Source: Nitrospira sp.
GTDB taxonomy: Bacteria; Nitrospirota; Nitrospiria; Nitrospirales; Nitrospiraceae
Assembly: GCA_024998705.1 (NCBI GenBank)
Contig: JACOEF010000254.1
Span: 1 to 13,736, forward strand
Length of the DNA: 13,736 nucleotides
Direction of reading: 5' to 3'
Below, piece by piece: positions 6,820 through 13,393 of the stretch (within the stretch, counting starts at the first letter, position 1; every line of letters begins with the position of its first letter). The notes under the pieces were generated by a model. That model ran no database searches. It had not been told where the DNA came from and saw nothing but the letters and a program-made list of their open reading frames with translations. The position numbers and the translations under genes are program-made.

Positions 6820-7791
6820 CTATTGATTCTCGGCCTTCGGCTGGTCGTCCTTAATGGACCGCCCCGTATGGGCAATAAACACATCGTCCAATCGCGGCCG
6901 GTGATAGTCGATGAACTCCAGCTGACACGTCAGGCGGTTGGCCGCTTCAAGAATGGCCGGTAACGCCTTTTCCGGTGAGTCGACCCGAATATCCAACCCG
7001 GTCGGCGTGGTTGTGACGGCACGAATGGCCGGCAGATCTTTCACGGCAGCCGCCAGCAGCTCGACGCGGTCATGTTCCCGCCCCGTCAGCGACACCAGAT
7101 CCCCACCCAGTCCGACCTTCAACTCATGGGGAGCGCCCAGAGCCTTGATCCGCCCGCCGTCGATGATGGCGATCCGGTCACAGAGCTGATCGGCCTCATC
7201 CAGATAATTTGTGGTCATGACGACGGTGATGCCACGCTCACGCATGGCCCGGACATGGTCCCAAATGCGGAGACGGCTCTGCACATCCAAACCGAGCGTC
7301 GGCTCGTCGAGAAAGAGGATCTTCGGATCGGGCAGGAGGCCGCAGGCGATATCCAGCTTCCGTTTCATGCCGCCGGAGTAGGTCTTGGCGGGACGATCGG
7401 CCTGTTGCTCCAACTCCACGAGCTTCAACAATCGGGGAATACGCGTGGACGCCTCTTCAGGCGACAGATGATACAGGTCGGCGAGCAACTTGAGATGTTC
7501 CCGTCCGGTCAGAAACCGATCGATCGCCCGCTCCTGAGGCACATACCCGATCGTTTTCCTGACACGGTCGGCATCCTTCACCGAATCCATGCCGAGGATC
7601 GTGGCCGACCCGGATGGGGGATGAAGCAGCGTGATCAGAATGCGGAGGGTGGTACTCTTCCCGGCGCCGTTCGGGCCGAGCAGACCTAAAATCTCTCCCG
7701 CGTAGACCTGGAAAGACAGATCATCGACGGCACGGACTTTCTCGTAGGTTTTTTTGAGATGCGACACCTCAATGGCAACCGCCCGCGACAT
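6820..7791 (-). CDS. ABC transporter ATP-binding protein (DrrA-like)
   Basis: The 323-residue cytoplasmic ATPase energises the adjacent ABC-2 permease. Motifs in order are: Walker A GPNGAGKST at 39-47, Q-loop Gln86 in GYVPQE, signature YSGGM at 138-142, Walker B ILFLDEP at 158-164 with Glu163, and D-loop LGLD at 166-169. At the switch position the usual His is Asn195 (MTTNYLDEAD), a kind of substitution also found in DrrA-type exporters, which often have Gln. The C-terminal 100 residues form the regulatory extension common in this group. I start at the ATG at 7791 because it overlaps the stop of the LON-domain gene (TGATG), has GGAGGGTGGGG upstream, and gives the expected N-terminus VAIEVSHLKKTY. 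A 41-codon open extension upstream lies antisense-free inside the previous gene and looks like noise. Confidence 0.95.
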   Translation of the reverse strand: MSRAVAIEVSHLKKTYEKVRAVDDLSFQVYAGEILGLLGPNGAGKSTTLRILITLLHPPSGSATILGMDSVKDADRVRKTIGYVPQERAIDRFLTGREHLKLLADLYHLSPEEASTRIPRLLKLVELEQQADRPAKTYSGGMKRKLDIACGLLPDPKILFLDEPTLGLDVQSRLRIWDHVRAMRERGITVVMTTNYLDEADQLCDRIAIIDGGRIKALGAPHELKVGLGGDLVSLTGREHDRVELLAAAVKDLPAIRAVTTTPTGLDIRVDSPEKALPAILEAANRLTCQLEFIDYHRPRLDDVFIAHTGRSIKDDQPKAENQ

Positions 7792-8480
7792 CAGCCCCAC
7801 CCTCCGGCACCGCGCCGCTCCGCCAGCTTGAACTGGATGAGATCGCTGAGGCGGCGGGCTTGCTGCGGCACATGGTCCGCTTCCAACAGAAACTGTTTCT
7901 CCAGCGGCGTGCAATCGAGATACGTCGAGGGGGAATTCACGAACACCTCGTCGCTCACATCGGGCTGGACCAGACTGTGCAGCGGCGAGGCGTCCTCATC
8001 CGCCTTGAGATATTCGTCGAGCACCTCCGTCAGATAGCGGCGCAACGCCGGCTCCATCGAGACAGCACCCTCACGCGGCTTCAGCGAGACCCGGGCTTCG
8101 CGGTAACTCTTCTCGTAAAACTCTTCTTGAATTTCGTAACGTTCTAGACCTTGAAGGAGGATGTTCGAGCGGCCATCGGCTAACCTCTGCACGCTGGCCA
8201 ATCGCCCCACGCACCCGATCGAAAAGATCGGGGGGTTCCCGTCGTATTGGTCTTCCCATCCTTCCTTGAGTAACGCCATCCCGATGCATTGCCCTCCCGC
8301 CGTCGCATCCGCTACCATCTGGCGGTAACGCGGCTCGAACACATGGAGGGGCAGATAGGTCTTGGGGAAGAACACCACGTTGGGGAGGGGAAACAACGGA
8401 ATGCGCTTCGGCACCGGAAACGGCTGCGCCTTTCCCGATAACTCCCGGCTGGACTGGTCGCGTTCCGGCTCAAGAAACAT
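7791..8480 (-). CDS. LON peptidase N-terminal (substrate-binding) domain protein
   Basis: The 229 residues carry a stand-alone LON substrate-binding domain with no AAA ATPase and no Ser-Lys protease part. The start of the domain is clear at 27-55 (IPLFPLPNVVFFPKTYLPLHVFEPRYRQM in pieces: IPLFPLPNVVFFP, LPLHVFEPRYR). Next come IGCVGRL at about 88-94 and DGRSNILLQGLERYEI at about 102-117, the typical turn and strand. Stand-alone proteins of this kind are widespread and poorly understood. The start ATG at 8480 is preceded by no Shine-Dalgarno sequence and lies directly at the expected transcription start, so the mRNA may be leaderless. It heads the operon that continues with the ABC ATPase, permease and SirB1-like genes, and its stop overlaps the ATPase start. 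Confidence 0.92.
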   Translation of the reverse strand: MFLEPERDQSSRELSGKAQPFPVPKRIPLFPLPNVVFFPKTYLPLHVFEPRYRQMVADATAGGQCIGMALLKEGWEDQYDGNPPIFSIGCVGRLASVQRLADGRSNILLQGLERYEIQEEFYEKSYREARVSLKPREGAVSMEPALRRYLTEVLDEYLKADEDASPLHSLVQPDVSDEVFVNSPSTYLDCTPLEKQFLLEADHVPQQARRLSDLIQFKLAERRGAGGWG

Positions 8481-8485
8481 GGCTC

Positions 8486-8515
8486 ACGATAGCTGATGCT
8501 TTGCAAAATTGTCAA
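8486..8515 (-). promoter_or_regulatory. Sigma-70-type promoter of the LON/ABC/SirB1 operon (leaderless layout)
   Basis: On the minus strand, a perfect TTGACA (8515-8510), an 18-base spacer and TATCGT (8491-8486) are followed by only GAGCC before the ATG at 8480. The start site expected six bases beyond the -10 is the A of the ATG itself. Confidence 0.7.
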
Positions 8516-8532
8516 CGCCGCGACATACCGCG

Positions 8533-8552
8533 GTGACGGAAATGACCGTCAC
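8533..8552. promoter_or_regulatory. Perfect 7-base inverted repeat in the divergent gap
   Basis: GTGACGG and CCGTCAC flank AAATGA in the 179-base gap between the LON-domain gene and the lipocalin gene. It lies 18 bases upstream of the LON promoter's -35. It could be an operator for either gene or a small hairpin (an AAAA follows on the plus strand). No adjacent regulator gene identifies a protein for it. Confidence 0.35.
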
Positions 8553-8659
8553 AAAACCCTCATGAATACTGGTCTTCTGGCGCCTATCCACCCGGACAAG
8601 ACGCCGCATGTGCGGCCGGCGATGCTCACCGGGCACCGGCGACCATCGATGAGTCTGAC

Positions 8660-9805
8660 GTGATCCTATTACGATTTTCTATCATCATCGCCTCGCTCCT
8701 CACCGTGGGACTCCTGTCCCTGGCCGCACATTCCCTGGCGGCAGACAAGCCACCGTCATTTGACACCGCCAGGTCCGGCTACCGGTATCAATTCCCGAAA
8801 GACCATGGCGCTCACGAACGGTTTCGTACTGAATGGTGGTATTACACCGGCCATCTCACGGCCGCCGGCGGCCGGCAGTTCGGATTCGAGCTTACCTTGT
8901 TCAGGCGGGGCATTCCCCCGGAACAAGTCCGGACGCTGCCCTCACAGTGGTCGATTCAACAGCTCTATCTCGCTCATTTCGCCCTGACCGACCTTGAGGG
9001 CAAGCGGTTCCTCTACGCCGACAAACTCAGTCGCGCTGGTCTCGGAAAGGCCGGGGCAGAGCCCGATCAACTGCGGGTCTGGATCGACCGTTGGTCAGCC
9101 TCATCGACCTCAACGAATAAGGACCAGCCGGCCCGCCAGCAACTCCAGGCCGCCACCGATGATTTTTCGATTCGCCTTGAGGTGACCCCTCGCAAACCGC
9201 CGGTCATCCACGGACAGGACGGCATCAGCCGCAAAGGCGCCGGGCCTGAGCAGGCGTCCCACTATTATTCGCTCACACGCCTGACCACCGAGGGGGAAAT
9301 TCGGATCGGCGCGGATACTTTTGCTGTCTCCGGTCTCAGTTGGATGGATCATGAATTCGGCTCAGCCGACCTGGGACAAGATGTGGTGGGATGGGACTGG
9401 TTCAGCCTGCAATTGAGCGACTCGACCGAGCTGATGTGGTATTCCCTGCGAAGGAGCGATGGATCGGCGGACCCTGTCTCCAGCGGCACCTTAGTCTTAG
9501 CCGATGGACGAACCCAGCCGCTCACAGCCCAGGACGTCACGATTCAACCGCTCGACTCTTGGACAAGTCCGCGATCGAAGGCGCAGTATCCGCAACATTG
9601 GCGAATCACAGCCCCCTCCGTGGGCCTCAACCTGGACGTCACCTCGCTGCTCGCCGACCAGGAGTTGGACACGACCCATAGCACTCGCATCATCTACTGG
9701 GCAGGAGCCGTGTCTGCCGCGGGGCAGGCTCATGGCAAAGACGTAACAGGACGCGGCTATGTCGAATTGACAGGCTACGCGAAACGCTTTACCCCACGAC
9801 TGTAG
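8660..9805 (+). CDS. Exported CrtC/AttH-like lipocalin-domain protein
   Basis: The 381-residue product starts with a signal peptide (hydrophobic 6-23, cleavage probably near 27-28, SLAA-D) and is therefore exported. The mature part matches the carotenoid 1,2-hydratase (CrtC) / AttH-like two-lipocalin family: TEWWYYTGHL at 57-66, FGFELTLFRRG soon after, GLSWMDHEFGS at about 226-236, VGWDWFSLQL at about 243-252, and a C-terminal GRGYVELTGY. Carotenoid genes are absent nearby, so a carotenoid hydratase role is not supported. A lipid- or hydrophobic-ligand-related function is a looser inference. The start is a GTG at 8660, with no strong Shine-Dalgarno sequence. A 33-codon frame from the ATG at 8562 ends in a TGA overlapping this GTG. 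No good promoter is visible. Confidence 0.88.
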   Translation: MILLRFSIIIASLLTVGLLSLAAHSLAADKPPSFDTARSGYRYQFPKDHGAHERFRTEWWYYTGHLTAAGGRQFGFELTLFRRGIPPEQVRTLPSQWSIQQLYLAHFALTDLEGKRFLYADKLSRAGLGKAGAEPDQLRVWIDRWSASSTSTNKDQPARQQLQAATDDFSIRLEVTPRKPPVIHGQDGISRKGAGPEQASHYYSLTRLTTEGEIRIGADTFAVSGLSWMDHEFGSADLGQDVVGWDWFSLQLSDSTELMWYSLRRSDGSADPVSSGTLVLADGRTQPLTAQDVTIQPLDSWTSPRSKAQYPQHWRITAPSVGLNLDVTSLLADQELDTTHSTRIIYWAGAVSAAGQAHGKDVTGRGYVELTGYAKRFTPRL

Positions 9806-9826
9806 CCACTCACCTGATGCCGTACC

Positions 9827-9856
9827 TTGACTCAGTCGCCACGCTGTGGTTAGGTC
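9827..9856 (+). promoter_or_regulatory. Candidate promoter of the propeller lipoprotein gene (leaderless layout)
   Basis: TTGACT (9827-9832), an 18-base spacer and a weak -10, TAGGTC (9851-9856). The expected start near 9864 is a few bases before GTG at 9867 and ATG at 9870. The -10 is poor, but the geometry equals that of the other promoters in this window. Confidence 0.4.
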
Positions 9857-9869
9857 TGCGGCCATTGTG

Positions 9870-10919
9870 ATGATACGACGATCTCGAATGGCCGCCCTGC
9901 TCCGCGGATCCGTCTGCCTGGTCGGCTTGTTCCTCCTCGCCTGCGGGTCGCGTGAAGCGGCGGTCGTCTCGATCGCGCTCCATCCGTCGAACCCCAACAT
10001 CGTCTATGTCGCGACGAACGAAGCCGTGCACAAGACCCGCGACGGCGGCGCGACCTGGGAACAGTTTCAGCCTTTCACGGCCCGCCGCGTAACGACCCTG
10101 GCGATCGACCCGAAACTTCCTGCCACGGTCTATGCGGGCACGATGGGCGATGCGATCTATAAGAGCCCCGACGGCGGCCAGCATTGGCTGCCGCATAATG
10201 TCGGGCTCAAAGAGCATGTGTCCTTCGTCAACGAAATCATCTTCCATCCCGACAATACCGAACTCATTTATCTGGCCACGACGGTGGGCGCCTTCATCAG
10301 CAAAAACGGGGGGCGTGAATGGGAAGAGCGGATGGCAGGGATGAAGGAAGTGCATATCGTCACCTGCATCACTCTGGATCATCAGCACCCGCGCGTGTTG
10401 TACGCCGGGACGACAGGCGGGACCTATCGCAGTGACGACGGCGGCACAACTTGGCACAAGAAAAACGGCGGACTCATACCTGACGATGTGCTCAACGCCG
10501 CCATGGCACTCGGAGTGAATATGCTGGCCGTCGATCCGCGGAATTCCGACATCGTCTACGCCGCCACGACCAAGGGGCTGTTTCGATCCGGCAATCGAGG
10601 GGACTACTGGGAGCAAATCGGACAGCACTTGGCCAATTAATTCATCAGTACCTTGGCCCTACACCCGACGGATCCCAACATTTTCTACATCGGCGGGCCG
10701 GAGGGCATTCTCAAGACCGTCGATGGCGGAAAAACCTGGCACCCCCACAACCAGGGACTGACCACCATGAACGTGCGCACGATCAGCCTCAGCCCAAGTG
10801 ATCCGGAGCTGCTTTATCTGGGCACCAATGGCAGCGGGTTGTATCGGTCGACCAATGGCGGAGCACAGTGGACCCCGATCCCCTTAACCAACCACGCGCA
10901 AGCCGCGCCCGTGCCATAG
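9870..10919 (+). pseudogene. Asp-box (BNR/YCF48-like) beta-propeller lipoprotein, interrupted by in-frame TAA
   Basis: From ATG 9870 the product begins with a basic stretch, a hydrophobic core and a lipobox ending LLAC, with Cys25 as the lipidated residue. Asp-box repeats of the S/T-x-D-G-G-x-T-W kind follow: five before and two after a TAA at 10638-10640 (codon 257). The frame is unchanged across the stop. The post-stop residues FISTLALHPTDPNIFYIG match the start of the other blades (for example VTTLAIDPKLPATVYAG). So a seven-bladed propeller of about 349 codons is cut after blade 5, and the last 92 residues to TAG at 10917 would be lost. A TTG at 10653 cannot serve as an independent start: it is mid-strand and has no Shine-Dalgarno sequence. 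Causes could be mutation, assembly error or readthrough. Relatives of this fold include YCF48/HCF136-type assembly factors; the role here is unknown. Confidence 0.7.
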
Positions 10920-10937
10920 GGTCGGCGAGGACGACCA

Positions 10938-11546
10938 ATGCCGATCGTTCTGCTCATCAGACATGGAGAAACGGAGTGGAATCGATCCGGCCGGGTGATG
11001 GGTGACCAGCCGGTTCCTCTCAACCGGACCGGCGAAGAACAGGCCCGCACCTGCGCCGACATCCTTTCTCGCACCCCGATCGCAGCCATCTACACCAGCC
11101 CCGTTCTGCGGGCCGCGCAGACCGCCGAGATTCTACGGGGTCCGCATGCGGTCCCGCTGCATCATGCTTCCGGGCTGAGTGAGATCGGCGTGGGAATGTG
11201 GCTCAATCGTTACTGGCATGAATTCGCCGACGATCCGGCCAAGCGGGAGTGGTACACCCACCCGGATCGGGCCCGGCCTTCCGGCGGAGAAACGCTGCGC
11301 GAGGTCCAACAGCGCGCGGTCGCGGCAGTGGAGCAGGCCCTCGCCCCGGCCCACGACACCCCCGTAGTCATCGTGTCCCACGGGGATGTCATTCGGGCGA
11401 TTCTCGCCCACTACCTGCATCTCGACCTGGCGCTCATTCGCCAGGCGCGCATCGATCACGTGGCGGTGAGCGGACTGGATCTGACAGGCGACGCAGCCCA
11501 ACTGCTCTTCCTCAACCATCGCCCCGGCTTGGACAGACTTCTGTAG
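10938..11546 (+). CDS. Histidine phosphatase family protein (phosphoglycerate mutase-like)
   Basis: The 202 residues show the complete catalytic core of branch-1 histidine phosphatases. RHGETEWN has Arg8 and the phospho-acceptor His9, Arg58 lies in SPVLRAAQT, Glu82 in LSEIGVGMW is the likely proton donor, and His148 lies in IVSHGD. PSGGE at 114-118 is typical of the CobC/GpmB-like subgroup. It is shorter than true phosphoglycerate mutases (about 230-250), so a broad-specificity phosphatase is more likely; the substrate is unknown. The ATG has GAGGA seven bases upstream and follows the propeller frame's final stop by 18 bases, so both may be one transcript. It should be cytoplasmic. Confidence 0.93.
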   Translation: MPIVLLIRHGETEWNRSGRVMGDQPVPLNRTGEEQARTCADILSRTPIAAIYTSPVLRAAQTAEILRGPHAVPLHHASGLSEIGVGMWLNRYWHEFADDPAKREWYTHPDRARPSGGETLREVQQRAVAAVEQALAPAHDTPVVIVSHGDVIRAILAHYLHLDLALIRQARIDHVAVSGLDLTGDAAQLLFLNHRPGLDRLL

Positions 11547-11562
11547 TCGACAACCCTACCGG

Positions 11563-12054
11563 CTAAGGTTGGGCGGCAGCAGGGGTCGCACCGTCCGCGC
11601 CCTTGCCGTAGTAACGGCTGCCATACCGTTTCAATTCATCGGACAATCCCGTCCATTCTTCGGCTGTCAGCAATGCCTTCATCTTGAAGCGCAGACTGAG
11701 CATCCGTGCGGAGGAACGCATCCGGTTGTTGTTCAGGTCGTCGAGAATCTTCGTAAACTCCTCGGGCGTGGCCGTGTAATTGGCATTCAACTCGTAGAGC
11801 GCGCGATGAGACTGGCGGTGCTGCTCTCGTGCCGACTTGATCTCGGTGATCATCTCCCCCATCACCACATTGACCTGCTTTGCAGTTTCGGGATTTTTCA
11901 CATGCTTCTCAACCAAACCGGTCACGTCCTGAGACGCCTTGCTCCAATAATAGTCCCCCTTCCCATGCCCATAACTTCCGTGGTGATGGGAAGAACAACC
12001 GGTCAATCCGGTCGCGAGCACAGCGAGAAGCACAATCAAGGATCGATAGCGCAT
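11563..12054 (-). CDS. His-rich lipoprotein, Spy/CpxP-like
   Basis: The 163-residue product starts with a lipoprotein signal (hydrophobic 6-17, LTGC lipobox with Cys20) and should be anchored in the envelope. Right after the Cys comes SSHHHGSYGHGKG, a His-rich stretch that could bind metal. The rest is helical and amphipathic. It includes ARMLSLRFKMKALLTAEEW, which resembles the LTxxQ-type hinge of Spy/CpxP periplasmic chaperones and heavy-metal sensors, but the motif match is loose. I chose ATG 12054 because GGAGG lies five bases upstream and the signal peptide starts there; longer frames to 12141 add residues unlike a signal peptide. It converges with the histidine phosphatase gene, only 16 bases apart, and diverges from the gene at 12167. 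Confidence 0.8.
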   Translation of the reverse strand: MRYRSLIVLLAVLATGLTGCSSHHHGSYGHGKGDYYWSKASQDVTGLVEKHVKNPETAKQVNVVMGEMITEIKSAREQHRQSHRALYELNANYTATPEEFTKILDDLNNNRMRSSARMLSLRFKMKALLTAEEWTGLSDELKRYGSRYYGKGADGATPAAAQP

Positions 12055-12087
12055 GACAGCCTCCATGAAATAAGAAAAATGAACGTC

Positions 12088-12095
12088 TCGTACGA
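12088..12095. promoter_or_regulatory. 8-base palindrome TCGTACGA in the divergent promoter region
   Basis: A perfect palindrome lies in the 112-base gap between the His-rich lipoprotein and the gene at 12167, about 34 bases before the lipoprotein start. It is at a plausible operator position, but it is short and could be chance. Confidence 0.2.
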
Positions 12096-12102
12096 AAACG
12101 CG

Positions 12103-12132
12103 TTGCGCCGCGTGTCGTTCCTCCCGTAAGCT
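12103..12132 (+). promoter_or_regulatory. Candidate promoter of the small gene at 12167
   Basis: TTGCGC (12103-12108), an 18-base spacer and TAAGCT (12127-12132). Initiation near 12139 would leave a leader of about 28 bases containing the AGGAG Shine-Dalgarno sequence. Confidence 0.35.
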
Positions 12133-12166
12133 TGCCTGCAACAGAGCATCCCACAGGAGTACCGAT

Positions 12167-12601
12167 ATGGGCGCACAGAAGAATCACCGGCAGGGAACCG
12201 GCTCGGTGGAATCGCTCCGGGACGAATTCCGGGAGCATCTTCACCTATTCTATAGCACGCTCAAGCTGGCCGCTCCTTACGACACGGTCGAGAAAGCCCT
12301 GGGAGCCCTGACCACGCGACTAAAAGCCCTCTCTCCGGAGGAGCTCCAACAGTTGTCCACGGACTCATCCCTGCGATGGACGCACTTCCGGCAGGCATTC
12401 ATCGAATCCGGTCTGCGTTCAAAACATCGCGGGATCATCGCCGGCCTCGCACGATCCGGAGCGGCACTGGCCCTCCCGCCGGAATTTGAACACCTGCTCG
12501 ACCTCTACCGACCGGCCAGCTCGGCAGCCCCTTCACTTTTCAACACCACCTCCCGAAGCTCCGCATACACCTGCATCAGCCTCGTGTTTTCGATACGATA
12601 G
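12167..12601 (+). CDS. Hypothetical small helical protein
   Basis: I do not recognise this 144-residue product. The start is good: ATG with AGGAG eight bases upstream. Residues 1-115 look like a soluble helical protein with several charged amphipathic stretches (VESLRDEFREHLHLFYSTLKL, in part, and SPEELQQLS). There is no signal peptide or membrane helix. The last 30 or so residues, rich in Ser and Thr, lie antisense to the end of the neighbouring membrane-protein gene (97 shared bases) and read like non-coding sequence. The original stop may have been lost near 12510, soon after LLDLYRP. The first part is probably genuine; function is unknown. Confidence 0.65.
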   Translation: MGAQKNHRQGTGSVESLRDEFREHLHLFYSTLKLAAPYDTVEKALGALTTRLKALSPEELQQLSTDSSLRWTHFRQAFIESGLRSKHRGIIAGLARSGAALALPPEFEHLLDLYRPASSAAPSLFNTTSRSSAYTCISLVFSIR

Positions 12602-13140
12602 GCCACCGTAATCGTCAGCAGGCCGAACGCCACCACGATCATGCCGACACCGGTGACGCCAACACCCAACAACACACTCCCCAGTGATTCGAGCCCTCCT
12701 TCACGCACATAGGTAATCAGAAATCCAAGCGTTCCGAACCCGACGAGGCTGAACCACAGAAACGTGAGAATCGAAGAGGACCAGGGCGCCCGCTTCGTGC
12801 ACACCATCCTGATCCCCTCACCCTCCGACGTCCACACGACGGACCCTTTCAACGGCCAGGCCGTGCGGAACCGCATCGAGAACAGGCGATGGGTCGGTCT
12901 GATGACCATCCGGCTCGCCTCCGGAAAGACCCGCGCCACACCGTGGGGCAGACTCAGAAAACCGTTGTGATCGAACGTGCGCAGCAGTTGGCGGGCAGTC
13001 ACCGCAGCAAACTGATCCTGTACCTGTCCGATCCCATACCCATAGCGGCTGGCATCGGACGAGAGACGCGTAAAGTACATCCAGTCGCCGACGATCAATC
13101 CGATACACAACACGATGGCAAACGCCCCGGCCAAAATCAT
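12505..13140 (-). CDS. Hypothetical three-helix membrane protein
   Basis: The 211-residue product has predicted membrane helices at about 2-22, 123-145 and 153-181. A soluble domain of about 100 residues (23-122) between the first and second is rich in Arg and aromatic residues. A short helical tail, LMQVYAELREVVLKSEG, follows the last helix. I do not recognise a family. The start is uncertain. ATG 13140 has GGGAAG about eight bases upstream and leads straight into the first helix. A TTG at 13203 would add 21 residues but has no Shine-Dalgarno sequence. Its 3' end overlaps the convergent gene by 97 bases. No clear promoter was seen upstream on this strand. Confidence 0.72.
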   Translation of the reverse strand: MILAGAFAIVLCIGLIVGDWMYFTRLSSDASRYGYGIGQVQDQFAAVTARQLLRTFDHNGFLSLPHGVARVFPEASRMVIRPTHRLFSMRFRTAWPLKGSVVWTSEGEGIRMVCTKRAPWSSSILTFLWFSLVGFGTLGFLITYVREGGLESLGSVLLGVGVTGVGMIVVAFGLLTITVAYRIENTRLMQVYAELREVVLKSEGAAELAGR

Positions 13141-13219
13141 GACGGAAACTTCCCACAGGGTTTCACCGAGAATCAAGTCCGGCCCTAACGCAGGAGCACT
13201 CAAAAACCAGAGGAACCTG

Positions 13220-13249
13220 TTGACTCCCTATGAGTGCTTTGGCTACATT
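13220..13249 (+). promoter_or_regulatory. Sigma-70-type promoter upstream of the methyltransferase gene
   Basis: TTGACT (13220-13225), an 18-base spacer and TACATT (13244-13249). Initiation near 13256 gives a leader of about 138 bases before the ATG at 13394, unusually long for this window. Confidence 0.55.
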
Positions 13250-13265
13250 AAGCCCGTTCTTGTCC

Positions 13266-13383
13266 GGCGGGTGAGGACGAGTCATCCGGATCGCAGTCCC
13301 GCCTTCATAGATTTTTCCACGCCACACATCTCATCGCCGTCACTGCTGCACGCAGGGTGTACAGGTGGAGAGGCGTGATTTTT
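13266..13383 (+). other. Leader with alternative base-pairing, possible attenuator
   Basis: GGCGGG (13266-13271) can pair with CCCGCC (13298-13303). GGCGTG (13372-13377) can pair either with CACGCC (13318-13323, six pairs) or, through GCGTG, with CACGC (13349-13353, five pairs). A run of five T follows at 13379-13383, just before the GGAGGG Shine-Dalgarno sequence. This could be a terminator or attenuator. The stems are short, so this is a weak suggestion; I could not match it to a known riboswitch class. Confidence 0.25.
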
Positions 13384-13393
13384 CGGAGGGACG

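Noticed and set aside
7792..7914. A 41-codon N-terminal extension of the ABC ATPase
   Set aside because: It lies within the LON-domain gene in another frame and is unlike ABC N-termini; the TGATG overlap start fits the family.
8660..9805. A carotenoid biosynthesis function for the CrtC-like protein
   Set aside because: There are no carotenoid genes nearby, and the two-lipocalin family includes many exported proteins without that activity.
9810..10628. Long minus-strand frame (272 codons) opposite the propeller gene
   Set aside because: The plus strand shows seven regular Asp-box repeats and a lipoprotein signal; the antisense frame is open because of GC-rich codon bias.
1638..10640. An alternative genetic code explaining both in-frame stops
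   Set aside because: TAA, TAG and TGA all serve as normal terminators of intact genes in this window, including truD (TAA) and the MBL, SirB1-like and histidine phosphatase genes (TAG).
10653..10919. A separate small gene starting at TTG 10653
   Set aside because: The TTG lies inside a blade of the propeller, in the same frame as the upstream gene, with no Shine-Dalgarno sequence or promoter; it is better read as the tail of the interrupted gene.
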